DNA from: Nannochloropsis salina CCMP1776
Taxonomy: Eukaryota; Sar; Eustigmatophyceae; Eustigmatales; Monodopsidaceae
Reading direction: 5' to 3'
Assembly (NCBI GenBank): GCA_004565275.1
Contig: SDOX01000091.1
Span: 1-64,000 of the forward strand
DNA: 64,000 nucleotides
Position 1 is the stretch's first letter. The number at the start of each line of letters is the position of its first letter. This document shows positions 24,019 to 34,834 of the stretch, in pieces. The position numbers were made by a program, and so were the translations under genes. The notes beneath the pieces were generated by a model. That model did no database searches. It had not been told where the DNA came from and saw only the letters and a program-made list of their open reading frames with translations.

Positions 24019-24672
24019 TACAGACTCGTGGAGCAGCGTGTGGAATACGGCGAAGGGCATCCTCCTCGTCAAATTCCTTACGTCGCGGAAGTCTGCAAAG
24101 GTACTGGCACAGGAGGTGGCAGAGATTGAGTCGAATTAGGGTAAGGAGAACCGAGACACCGGCGCCGTGCTCCCTTTCCAGCGCCAGTACACCACGGACG
24201 AGCTACAGTACAAGTCCACTTACTTTCAACACGTTCGAAACCGGATTGAGGAGAAGGATTATGAGCATCGGCGCTTTCGCGCGGCGGGAAATTCACCTGC
24301 CGGTGCAGCTGCAACACCGGGCGGCGGGGCGCTGTGTGACCCCACCAGCTCGCCGGGTGGTAGATGTGCTCCGTCGTGGTCACCTACATGCAGCCTCCCA
24401 CATTCTCGAACGTAAATCGTGCGCTGTTCATGCCGGTGGGAGAGGGCGAGGCGGCTCTGGGGGCCGACCCGGCGATGTGGCGGCACACCGCGGACCCGAG
24501 TGCTACCACACTCGGCTGCCTGGAGTTTTGTCGACGGCGAAAACTCAAGGGCCTCGGGCTGTTGCCAGGCTGGGGTACGAAGAGAGGTGTGACGAGGGCG
24601 GGTACAGATAGGCAGGCGGCACATGGACGAAAAAGGTTTGGCGTGGAGACAAGAGGGAAGAAAGAAAAATAA
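24019..24672 (+). CDS. Unrecognised GC-rich coding-like island
   Basis: This stretch is clearly GC-richer than its surroundings and lies between two direct repeats. After a possible acceptor at 24181, a frame reads RQYTTDELQYKSTYF, then VRNRIEEKDYEHRRFR, and runs to a TAA at 24415. It has a normal amino-acid composition. An overlapping frame from 24364 reads MCSVVVTYMQPPTFSNVNRA and continues to 24672. No family is recognised, and neither frame has a clear start. It may be a partial gene, or two exons of one gene with the frame between them unresolved. The base composition and flanking repeats suggest it arrived as a unit, but that is inference. Confidence 0.3.
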
Positions 24673-24776
24673 AGGACAGAAAGCAAGGAAGGGAGGGAGG
24701 GAAGACGACACATGTACCGATCGTGGATGAGGTGCAGAATTATTTCTTCTCCAGAATCGCAAACGCGGATGCGAAA
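24629..24776 (+). repeat. Right copy of the direct repeat flanking the GC-rich island
   Basis: Partner of 23873-24015, offset by about 757 bases and in the same orientation. Confidence 0.7.
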
Positions 24777-25085
24777 AAAAGAAGGACATAAGTCATGCGA
24801 TCTTTCAACCTTGCCCGAAGGAGAAATACTTCCAGTCCTCCACTGACATACTTATTTTTCTTTGCGCTCTATTGAGATATTAACTGCCGACCTACTTTGG
24901 GGGGGGGGTGGTCGGGGGGGTAGCGTAGTACTAGGCGACCCGGATGTGGGGCGTCTAAAAGTGCTCATCACATACACATGAAAAACTCTTGAAGATTTTA
25001 TTTCGAGGATGTGTATCATCCGAGTGAATTTTTCGTACAAAGGGGGCAGGTGCGTGGTGAGAACGCGTGGGACATGGCGGCCTAC

Positions 25086-25158
25086 CTCGAGAAACTATGA
25101 GAGCTTGGAAGGCATTGAATACCGTAGCCAGGAACAAAAGAGATGCAATCACGCGCAT
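25086..25158 (-). CDS. Possible first exon encoding a signal/plastid-targeting peptide
   Basis: An ATG at 25158 opens a peptide beginning MRVIASLLFLATVFNAFQAL, a typical secretory signal whose end (FNAFQA) resembles plastid presequence cleavage sites. A GTAGGC donor follows after 73 bases (phase 1). No downstream exon could be linked; the next 300 bases on the minus strand contain a G/C homopolymer region and no recognisable domain. It could be a real 5' exon, a relic or chance. Confidence 0.3.
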
Positions 25159-25735
25159 GTTTGATGACTGTGGAATGTTTTGTGGGACGTGAAAAACATT
25201 TGTGAAAATGGGATCCGGAACATAGTAGTTGTCGAAGTAGCAGCCCATCAGAAGAAAGATCGAGGGAGTGCTCTGACCACTGAGCGGAAAAGTCCGCATT
25301 ATTTTCTTACTTCCAACTCCTTCAGCACGTGCGAGTATGGACAGTGCGGTGACCCGTAGACGCAGCCGTCCCTTACGGAATTTCACACGTACTTGTCTGA
25401 AGCGCCATGGCATCTGCATTCTGATAAGTGTTTCTTTACTTTTCCTGCCGCATTTACTCTGCAGGCGACTTTTTTTGCCTTTCCTGTGGCAAAAATCTCG
25501 ACTGACACAACGCCACACACACATACCGCTACAAGGTCTGCGGTCTCTGTATGCAACACTGAATGTCCTAGGGAAACCAAGCGTGGATGTCCCGTCATTC
25601 CAGCCACTTCTCTTGACAGGAAACCACCTGTAGGATCAATCGAAATGAAGAAGACACCTCTGCTGTATCCTTTTAAACCACGCTTGCGGTCCTCCTGTGT
25701 CTCCTAAATGTCCTGTTTCATCACTTTTATGACTC
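25159..25735. other. Intergenic stretch, nothing convincing
   Basis: Open frames on both strands lack domains, start context and homology within the window. Confidence 0.35.
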
Positions 25736-25739
25736 GACT

Positions 25740-27480
25740 ACAAATGTACTCCCTACACCCACTGTACTTTCCTTCTTCAAAAAAGGCGTCAAAACTTTAT
25801 CGCTTGGAGGACTTCAGGGACACTTATCCTCTCACATTGCTCGGCTGCCTCGATCAACACACCCTCCACGTCCTTCGTTATTTTATCTGCGGGCTTTGTG
25901 GCTATGTCAGCATATTCGTCAGCACAGGTTGTAGGTGCACGACTCTCATTTTGGTCGATTTCTGAATCATGTTTTGAGCCATACACCTTCCAAAGGCACG
26001 AGAAAATAGGCGCAACCTGTCCTCCCCTTCATCGTTCCCTTGCCTCCCCGCCCTCCTTCTTGGCGCTAAGCCTTCGGTACAAGAGAAACATCTCCTTCCC
26101 GCCTCGTCCTCTTCTAATCTGACTTGCCTTTCTTTTTTTCCCTCCATGCCTGACACTTCGTTCACGACTACCCCCCCCCATTTGTCTCTCGCGTTGAACA
26201 CACGCATATTAGCTCGTGGACGGAGGCATATTACCTTCAGCAGGTACTGGCGCTGGTCTGCGGGACTCGCAAAGGGGACATACGTATTCATGATAGCATC
26301 TGGGACATTTAGACGACTAGAGCACTGTAATGGTGGGGAGAGGAAAAGGGATGCCTTGAGGTCTGAAGCGAGATAGCGTGACAGGCACATGGTGGCTTGC
26401 TTTACGAAGCATTCTGTAATTGCTGTCATCTCGAGGGCTGTAATGAGTGCCTATTTGAGGGGTTACAAGAAGTCGACACTGCCAAATCAAGCATGCTTGG
26501 GATGGTATCAGTATGTGTCGACGGACTACAGAAAAAGGAAAGGCTAACGCCATGGGAGGAACTCGATAACGCTTTTAAATACGAAGTGTCAGCTAATAAA
26601 TGGTCATGAACATGCATGGGAAGGAGGGGGGGGGGGGAATAGAGGAAGTCAGGCAGCCGACCGAAGGCTGAGGAGAGGAGCAAGATGCGACACAAGCCAA
26701 GAAACTCCCGTCTTGAACACCGCATAGATGGCCACAGGAAGCATACCATAGGACTTCCGTCTGTTTGTCTCGGAGGGTCGATGCGAAAGCAAAATGTATA
26801 GATTTGAAGATGCGACGTCGGTGCGACAAGGAGGCTCTGCCTTACGTACAAGGGGGACCTGCTAACCATACGCGTCTTTGTCCCTTCACGCACGAATCAA
26901 AGATTTGACCGACTGAAACAATACTGCAAGACATGCCTTCCAAATAATTTGTCATGCCCATAATATAGGATTAGAACTTCGTCGTCATCGAATATAATTG
27001 AAAACGCCTTTGTCGCTTTTGTTGTGAAGGTTGAACGAGACAAGCTTGCGTAATGCCTGTTACTGTTTTTCTCTCAGAACTCGGCGACTGTACTGCTGTA
27101 TGCTTATGCGTATGAATTACAGAAAGTTCTTTGCTGCTCCTTTAGCCATATCCACCGCCTATAAGAACTAGGAGGGCAGCATCATTTCCATGCTTTGACA
27201 TGACAGCACGTTCTGAGCTACAATACCAATGCCTCTTGGAAGGTAGCTATGCTTCCGCGCTCTTCCTTGTTGATGGGATCGAGCAAAAGGCTCGTGCAGC
27301 TGCTAGTAGAGACTATTTCAGAGGAAGAAGAAGGCAAGGAGAGGAATGCTTTGATAGTGGCGGAAGACGAAGAGACCAGGGCACTGGAGACTGTCAGAGG
27401 CACGCATTCCATGTCGAGGCCGGCGTCACTTACTGCGAGGCTTGACGCACTCATCAGGCACGCCACGAGGCCCCCATCGC
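25740..27480 (-). repeat. Dispersed repeat, copy A, with decayed coding potential on the minus strand
   Basis: Long stretches match 62430-64000 at roughly two-thirds identity by eye, in the same orientation. The minus-strand peptides are conserved better than the DNA. ACLMSASSLAVSDAGLDMEC (27.4 kb) matches ACLMSTSSFAISDNGIDMKC in copy B. RQYLLKVICLRPRANMRVF (26.2 kb) matches RHYLLSVTGLRPGGYMRVC. Between these the frames are interrupted in both copies, so neither is an intact gene as read without introns. The family is not recognised. It could be a multi-copy host gene turned pseudogene or an unclassified mobile element. Confidence 0.7.
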
Positions 27481-28527
27481 TCTCGCAAACAAAGCAAATG
27501 ACATGCTCTACAGAAAGCGCTTTAGACGAAAAGCTGCCTCAAGTAGGGCTTTCACATCTTTCTCCTTTCTACTCGATGTAAGACTAAAGCGTTGTATGCG
27601 TGAATGGCCACTGACATCGCTATGCCTTCCACACCTCCTTTTTTATTCTAGTGGTATAATCGCTGCCTTACTCCCTGAAAACTGGCTTAAGGGCTCGGCG
27701 CTATATTTTTGGGGGTAACTTTCAAAACTGAGACACTCATTCGCGACTTTCTCAGTCAAGCCTGTCGACTAGTATCGTCTACGATTCTAATCTCATCTAA
27801 AGGGCCCTGTTGTGACAAAGCACCCCATGCGCAGTAAGTCACAACTTAAAGGTTTCTTAAAAATATTGTAAAGTAAAGAAACACCATGCGACCCATAACT
27901 TCTCAACAGAAAGTGAGGCGCTGGGCGATGAATGTGCGTCATCTCCACATTCCGCGATCTCGTACAGAAAAGTCGTCTAGCATAGGTGGTCCCATTTGCA
28001 AAAAAATCAACGGTATGATGTATACTTTGCTACAGACGTATGCGCGTACGTGTGTGAAGCTGAGCTCTGAAGATGCTGTTGGACTCAAGGATTTTTTTTT
28101 AAAGTTTGAAAAAAGTGATCGCAAGAATGTTGAATATTCTTCAGGAAGGGAGCCAAAGCTACGGTCCAATTACTTTTTAGATATTTCTTCCTAATCCCTT
28201 CAACTATTTCCATGCTTTATCGACCAGCCATAAATAATGTGATACACTATACTGTACTAGGATCCTCTAGATGCTTCATTGCTTTCTTTTTTCGGGGAGC
28301 CCCCTGGTTTCCTTCTCGTGCCCGATATGTCCCGAGAAGAGCTTCTGCGAGAGCATATTTGGCATTAGCAGATTTTTCGTTCAATTATGCATCCTTGTTG
28401 GTCACTCCAAGAAAGGATAAGCTTCAATATGAAGGCATGAGTTGAGAAATCGATCTCGCAGCAACAGGATTTGGGTGAAATGCAACTGCCTCAACGTGCT
28501 CTTATTCACTGCTCCCAAAGTAATATG
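27481..28527. other. AT-rich intergenic stretch
   Basis: No supported gene. A lysine-rich plus-strand frame at about 27886-28194 has no recognisable domain. Confidence 0.35.
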
Positions 28528-28640
28528 GGATTCAATGCCTTCAACATGAGATTCAATGCCTTGAAATGAGATTCTGTGCCTTTAAGATGGACTCCAATGC
28601 CTATTTAATGCGATCTAATGCCTTCGAAATGTGAATCAAC
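28528..28640 (+). repeat. Degenerate 20-22 bp tandem repeat
   Basis: Five to six units built on ATGAGATTCAATGCCTTGAA follow one another with small changes (for example ATGAGATTCTGTGCCTTTAAG). The array lies about 370 bases before the start codon of the secreted Pro-Thr gene. Confidence 0.8.
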
Positions 28641-29008
28641 ACATGACATTAATACATCTTGCTAGAATGACTGAAACCAGCAGAGTCGATTCGTCGTTCT
28701 CTCATTCTAATTTCGGAAAAAAGCATTCATCACTGAACGTCTTAATCACTTATCGCAAAAGTACTCAATTCATCCCCTTGTCCATGTTTTTAAAGTCTTT
28801 TATCATAATTGATTGAGGCACGTGGTTGAAAGACTTCCAAGGTTTCTCTGTTTATAAGATATGTAAATGGCATGCTTTGAGAAGATTGCGCAGCCCATTT
28901 GACTTATTTATATCACTTGCTCTCGAACTCTTTCCGGCCTTCTTTTTTATGAAAGAGACTTACCTTTTCCAGGCAGCAACATAAATATCAAGTCCTTTCA
29001 TTCGGCAA

Positions 29009-30688
29009 ATGTGGCTTGTCTCAGGCTTTCTGTATCTTCTCTTCTTGACTTTTGCCAGCATTCCAGAGTCGTCTTGCCAATATTGCCCGCAATTTTTGCT
29101 CAGTGCCAAAGTGTATCCAAAGAGCAAGCGCGGTATCTTGGCTGGGAAACGTAATCTCAAGATATCTATCACGCTTCGCAGCATTGACCCTGTGGCTGAC
29201 GCGAATTTTAAGCTGACTCTCCCTGATGGATTGTCTGTTAAGCGGACCGCGACTCGTCCGTCCTTCAAACCTCGCACGCGGCCGGAAATTGTAAGAAACT
29301 TAGACAGGACGACGGCCATTTGCTGGCAAGGAATAGACCTGATCAAATATCGAAAACGACGCTTTTTGGCCAAGGCTAGTGTTGATGCGTGTGCTCCAAC
29401 AACGCTAGCAGTTGACGCTGTGGCGTACCTTGTCAATTCGACTGATGCCTCCTGTCTGACACAATTATCGACCCCAGTGATAATTCCGGTGCGATACCTA
29501 AAATCGAAAAAGATAAATACATGCGCACCAACCTCAGTCCCGACCTTCATTGATCCCGCGCAACCGGTGACTACGGCGGCTCCAAGCGCCATTCATACTA
29601 TCGTACCGTCCACCACATTTCCTACTGCGACTCCTGCCATAATGCCTTCCATATCTCTTACTACAGCGCCTACAGTGATTCCTACATTATTGCGGACACC
29701 GGCATCTACCACCCTGACCATTTTACCTCCCACCGCAGCGCCTACCATACCTCCTACATTAATGCCTACTATATCGCCTACCGCAGTGCCTACCATGTCT
29801 CCTACCGCAGTGCCTACTATACCTCCTACCGCAGTGCCTACCCTACCTCCTACAATAGTGCCTACTATATCTCCTAGCGCAGTGCCTACCATATCTCCTA
29901 CCGCCATGCCTACCATCTCTCCTACCGCACTGCCTACAACGGTACCTACCTTATCACCTACCATGCCTCCTACCGCAGTGCCTACCCTGTCTCCTATCGC
30001 ACTACCTACAGAGACTCCTATAACAGTGCCTACCATATCTCCTACCGCACTGCCTACCATCTCTCCTACCGTACTGCCTACAGCGACTCCTACGATAATG
30101 CCAACATCGGCACCTATGGCAGTGCCTACCATACCTCCTACCGCTCTCCCTTCCGTGACTCCTACCACGCTGCCTACCATCTCTCCTACCGTACTGCCTA
30201 GAGCGACTCCTACGATAATGCCAACATCGGCACCTACGGCAGTGCCTACCATACCTCCTACCACACTCCCTTCCGTGACTCCTACCACGCTGCCTACCAT
30301 CTCTCCCACCGTACTTCCTTCTACAATCTCTACAGCGGCTCCTGCCGTATTGCCCACAGTAGCTCCTACCTCAGTACCTCTATTAGATCCCCAAACAGAA
30401 TCCCCCATAATTCCTCAAGCAGAGCCCCCAACGCCGCCGGAAGCGCCTCTTACAACAGTACCTATAGCGATCCCGACAGCCTCACCTACGCGTTCTCTGA
30501 ACTCATCGCCTACCTTATCGCCTGAGATAAATATTTCTGTGGGACCAACCGTGATCCCTACTACAAGGCCTTCTGCAGCTCCAACCGAAGTGTCGACAAA
30601 CTTTCCAACGGTGATGTCAGTGCAAGAGTGCATACAGCAGCTTCCACGAATTTGTGTGCCAATCGTTCAACAACAATGTAACCTGTAA
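29009..30688 (+). CDS. Secreted Pro-Thr-rich tandem-repeat protein (559 aa)
   Basis: Intronless, ATG to TAA. The signal peptide is MWLVSGFLYLLFLTFASIPE, with cleavage near SSC. Residues about 20-165 form a globular N-terminal domain with LKISITLR, FKLTLPDGLSVKR and paired cysteines, reminiscent of beta-sandwich adhesion/DUF11-like domains; this assignment is tentative. From about residue 170 to 470 there is a Pro-Thr array of 4-residue periods arranged in 8-12 residue units (PTISPTALPTIS, PTALPSVTPTTL). A non-repeat tail follows with four cysteines (VQECIQQLPRICVPIVQQQC). The repeat should be a stiff, O-glycosylated stalk, so a wall or extracellular-matrix protein is likely. The 3' part of the array is copied twice more at 33.5-34.6 kb beyond a retroelement fossil. 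Confidence 0.8.
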   Translation: MWLVSGFLYLLFLTFASIPESSCQYCPQFLLSAKVYPKSKRGILAGKRNLKISITLRSIDPVADANFKLTLPDGLSVKRTATRPSFKPRTRPEIVRNLDRTTAICWQGIDLIKYRKRRFLAKASVDACAPTTLAVDAVAYLVNSTDASCLTQLSTPVIIPVRYLKSKKINTCAPTSVPTFIDPAQPVTTAAPSAIHTIVPSTTFPTATPAIMPSISLTTAPTVIPTLLRTPASTTLTILPPTAAPTIPPTLMPTISPTAVPTMSPTAVPTIPPTAVPTLPPTIVPTISPSAVPTISPTAMPTISPTALPTTVPTLSPTMPPTAVPTLSPIALPTETPITVPTISPTALPTISPTVLPTATPTIMPTSAPMAVPTIPPTALPSVTPTTLPTISPTVLPRATPTIMPTSAPTAVPTIPPTTLPSVTPTTLPTISPTVLPSTISTAAPAVLPTVAPTSVPLLDPQTESPIIPQAEPPTPPEAPLTTVPIAIPTASPTRSLNSSPTLSPEINISVGPTVIPTTRPSAAPTEVSTNFPTVMSVQECIQQLPRICVPIVQQQCNL

Positions 30689-31199
30689 TGTTTATGCATT
30701 GTTTATCGAAAAGTAATGACAACCTATGTGCGATTTCGGGAGGCATTCCGAGCATGGCTTTCCCGCTACTTATGAGTTTGGAGCTTTTCGAGAAGAGATT
30801 CGTGGCTGGCGCGGCGGAAGCCAGGGCTTCATCGTCAGGATATTATCGTGGAGAGGTGTTACGTTTCTCCGGGACACTTTAGAACAGGTGTCAAGTGAAA
30901 ACAAGCGGCATCACCAATAGTGACCAAATTTTTTAAGGCATAGATATTTGAGTGGTCAAGGGACGCAAATCACGCTTCGCACCGTTGAAGAGCGATACAA
31001 TCATACTCGAGAGAGAAATTTCCAAAACGCCGCGGATAACCCAATATCCAATTCAATTCTTCAGTACAATTGATGTTCTTCCAGAGAATAAATACCAAAT
31101 GAGTCGCCCAAGAAATTACAGGTGATCCCACAGCTGCCTTCCAAATCCGAATTAAGACTTATAACCCATCATTCGATCGCGTATCATCGCCAATCGAAT
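30689..31199. other. Short intergenic stretch
   Basis: Nothing recognised between the Pro-Thr gene and the retroelement fossil; no long terminal repeat was identified here. Confidence 0.35.
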
Positions 31200-33310
31200 A
31201 CTGAATAAGGGTTTTGTCAAAATATCCGCAAGTTGATGCTGAGTAGGAATGTATACCAGTTCCACCTCATTTCAACTTTCTCGCGCACGAAGTGACATCG
31301 TACATCCATATGCTTAGTCCTCTTCTGTATAATCGGATTATTGCTCATTGCAATACAAGCTTGATTATCTTCCATAATCATAGTGGGTTCATCTTGCTTA
31401 AATCCGATGTCCGTAAGTAATTGACGAATGTAAACTTTATTTTGTGTCGCTGTACAAGAAGATATCAGCTCCGATTCAGCCGACGATAGAGCCACCACAT
31501 CTTGTTGCTTGGCTCGCCAATCAATTGTGGCGATATTTTCACCATGACTCAATGTAACGACATAGCCAGATGTTGATCGTCGGTTATCTTTATCACCTGC
31601 GTAATCTGCGTCTGCGTATCCTATCAGGGTGAAAGATCCCGTAGAATTACCAGTATATGAGTCCAGTTTCACGAGTACCCTTCAAGTACCTTAATACACG
31701 TTTCACTGCAATCCAATATTCTTTACTAGCAGCTTGCAAATGTTTTCCTAATAATTGCACAGCAAATGCAATGTCCGGACGTGTAATCAGTGCTGAACAT
31801 ACAATGAGCTACCCACAAGCTCCATGTAATCATTATCTGGCTTGACATCCTCGCCATTCATCTTCGTCAAAGTCCCTTCCATGGGCGTTAGGACTGGCTT
31901 ACAATCATCCATTCCGAATTTCTTAAGCATCATGTCGATGTATGCTGTCTGAGAGATTTCCATCGTTTTCTTCTCTCTATCCCGTATGATTGCCATCCCA
32001 AGAATCCAATCAAGTTCTTTCAAATCTTTCATGCTAAATTTCATTGAAATAGCTTGTTTGAAATCATCGACCATGGCTCTGGAATTACTTACGACTATTA
32101 ACTCGTCCACATGTAAGACTATTACCAATATCTCATTATTAGGTCCAAACTTCACATATAAGCATGGATCTGCAGAAGTAGGGTGGAAACCATATCCTCG
32201 GAACCAACCATCAATCTTCTTATGCCAGTTTCGTCCAGATTGCTTCAGACCGTACAATGACTTACGCAATCGACAAACTAGCTCTTCCCCATTCGGTCCA
32301 TATTTCTCATATCCAGGTGGCTGCTTCACATATATCTTTTCCTCAAGGTTTGATTGAAGATAAGCTGTGTCTGCATCGATATTGTCCAATTCTAAATCCA
32401 GAATGCATGCTAAAGCCAATATCAATCGAATAGTCGTCATCGATGCAACAGGTGCATAAGTATGGAGATAATAATATCCATACTCTTGACTATAACCTTT
32501 GGCAATGAATCTTGCCTTTCTTCTTACGATGACACCGTTCTGATCTCGTTTGTCTGTTTCAACCCAGCCGCTCGTAATGCATCGATCTTGCTTCGGTAAT
32601 TGGGTCAACTCCCAAGTACCGTTCTTGATGTGCGCTTGATATTCTGCATTCTTGGCTTTCTTCCATTCAGCTTGCATCTCAATTTCATCTTCCTTGTGAT
32701 GACAGTCTTCATTTATAATTTCTGAAGCTGTAGCGAAGGCTAAATCACCTCCCATGGTTGCTAGTCCATCATCCAATCGATGATGTTCACTAGCCTTTGT
32801 CCTGCCTCGTGTCCTAGCTAGCTCCTCGGCAGCTTCGAAGGTTTCTCCCGGGTCACCATTCTCATTGAAATTGAGGTGACTGAGTTCAAAATAAGTAACG
32901 CGTTTTGCGTTTCTCCCCTCAATTCATATTTGTCTTTGAGTGCCTTAAACGCACCAGCTCCATCTTTATCTAAACGGTGCTTTTCAATTAAGTTAGCCGC
33001 CGCTCCTTTTAAATACTTCTTAAGGGTGAAGTAACCCTTAGCTTTCTTCTCTTTATATGATGATATCTCATCCCTGGAAATCGGCTTCTCGATTAATCCA
33101 ACGATAATATCTGCCATCTCTGGGTCATCAGCACCAATAAAGCTTTCAATCTCGCTCTTCCAGGTGTTCCAGTCTTCCAATCTTCCACTGAAGATTGCCA
33201 TTCGGTAGTCAACTTTACCTCCCATGACTTTACGATACTGATTCTGGCCAGCCCAATATTAAGCCTCCAGATCCAATGTTTAATACTAACTTTTAGTCTA
33301 GCAGCCAATG
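31200..33310 (-). mobile_element. Ty1/copia-type LTR retrotransposon fossil
   Basis: The parts recognised, in transcription order on the minus strand, are a Gag-like region (about 32.8-33.3 kb), a copia-type reverse transcriptase (about 31.8-32.8 kb; KARFIAKGYSQ, YAPVAS, PPGYEKYG, LYGLKQSGRNWHK) and a C-terminal RNase H (about 31.2-31.7 kb; GYADADYAGD, SAESEL). The element is broken, with at least a few breaks. No terminal repeats or target duplication were found by eye. The reading frames are still long, so the copy seems of moderate rather than great age. It sits between the Pro-Thr repeat gene and a partial copy of that gene's repeat array. Confidence 0.85.
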
Positions 33311-33335
33311 GCCAATTAAAAAACAGTCCTTACTG

Positions 33336-33430
33336 CCTGCAAATCTAATTGCACCAGAGAGATTCAGTAAATCGCTCCTCCATTTCTGCAAATCCAACTG
33401 CACCAGAAATAGGTCGTCGATCAGTGTCTA
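33336..33430 (+). repeat. Short tandem duplication
   Basis: CTGCAAATCTAATTGCACCA at 33336 recurs with two changes at 33385. The duplication lies at the junction between the retroelement fossil and the Pro-Thr copy. Confidence 0.6.
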
Positions 33431-33466
33431 AAATAATCAATCCCTTGTTTCGTTCAAAGGTTAAAT

Positions 33467-34570
33467 GCACTCCTACCACACTCCCTTCCGTGGCTCCTAC
33501 CGCCATGCCTACCATCTCTCCTACCGCACTAACTACAGCGACTCCTACGATAACGCCAACATCGGCACCTACGGCAGTGCCTACCATACCTCCTACCACA
33601 CTCCCTTCCGTGACTCCTACCACGCTGCCTACCGTACTTCCTGCTACAATCTCTTCAGCGGCTCCTGCCGTATTGCCCACAGTAGCTCCTACCTCAGTAC
33701 CTCTATTAGATCCCCAAACAGAATCCCCCATAATTCCTCAAGCAGAGGCCCCAACGCCGCCGGAAGCGCCTCTTACAACAGCGACTCCTACGATGTTGCC
33801 AACATCGGCACCTACGGCAGTGCCTACCCTGTCTCCTATCGCACTACCTACAGCGACTCCTACTAACAGTGCCCACCATATCTCCTACCGCACTGCCTAC
33901 CATCTCTCCTACCGTACTGCCTACAGCGACTCCTACGATAATGCCAACATCGGCACCTACGGCAGTGCTTACCATACCTCCTACCACACTCCCTTCCGTG
34001 ACTCCTACCACGCTGCCTACCATCTCTCCTACCGTACTGCCTACAGCGACTCCTACGATAATGCCAACATCGGCACCTACGGCAGTGCCTACCATACCTC
34101 CTACCACACTCCCTTCCGTGACTCCTACCACGCTGTCTACCGTACTTCCTTCTACAATCTCTACAGCGGCTCCTGCCGTATTGCCCACAGTAGCTCCTAC
34201 CTCAGTACCTCTATTAGATCCCCAAACAGAATCCCCCATAATTCCTCAAGCAGAGGCCCCAACGCCGCCGGAAGCGCCTCTTACAACAGCGACTCCTACG
34301 ATGTTGCCAACATCGGCACCTACCGCAGTGCCTAACCTGTCTCCTACCACAGTGCCTACCCTGTCTCCACCGCACTACCTACAGCGACTCCTATAACAGT
34401 GCCTACCATATCTCCTACCGCACTGCCTACCATCTCTCCTACCGTACTGCCTACAGCGACTCCTACGATAATGCCAACATCGGCACCTACGGCAGTGCCT
34501 ACCATACCTCCTACCGCTCTCCCTTCCGTGACTCCTACCACGCTGCCTACCGTACTTCCTACGCAACCGT
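33467..34570 (+). pseudogene. Partial, decayed duplicates of the Pro-Thr repeat gene
   Basis: The DNA is near-identical to parts of 30.0-30.5 kb. The module TACCTCTATTAGATCCCCAA and its surroundings (30.28-30.46 kb) recur at about 33.61-33.79 and 34.11-34.29 kb. The encoded peptide is PTSVPLLDPQTESPIIPQA. There is no start codon, signal peptide or Cys tail. Compared with ACTCCTATAACAGTGCC at 30.01 kb, the copy near 33860 has ACTCCTACTAACAGTGCC, which shifts frame. The run ends near 34560, where the Pro-Thr frame enters unrelated sequence. It reflects segmental duplication within a repetitive gene; pseudogene status is inferred. Confidence 0.75.
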
Positions 34571-34834
34571 GTGGATCGCCGCGCCAAAGACAAGGCACTT
34601 CGAAATTGCCGCATGGAACAACCACAACCACATGTCCGGCACGTCGAACCATTTAAACAGACACCCTCCGATCAGCGGCCTGGGATGCGCTGCCATCGTG
34701 TTGGATTGTAACATTTCCTTGCATTCTCTGTTGGCAAGCAGGATGCAACCTTTTGCGTCATCGGATAGCAGCAGCATGGCATCCGGTGCGCCTCTACCAA
34801 GATTTCCAAAATCCTTTTGAGCCTCTGGAGTTCC
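34571..34834. other. Spacer between Pro-Thr copies and an inverted repeat
   Basis: Frames on both strands are open but show no recognised domain. Confidence 0.3.

Noticed and set aside
29593-30633. Minus-strand Gly-Val-rich frames opposite the Pro-Thr gene (GTEVGATVG type); likewise at 33345-34239 and 18106-18669
   Set aside because: They are antisense shadows of the Pro-Thr codon repeats. The plus-strand gene has a signal peptide and Cys domains, while these have no supported start.
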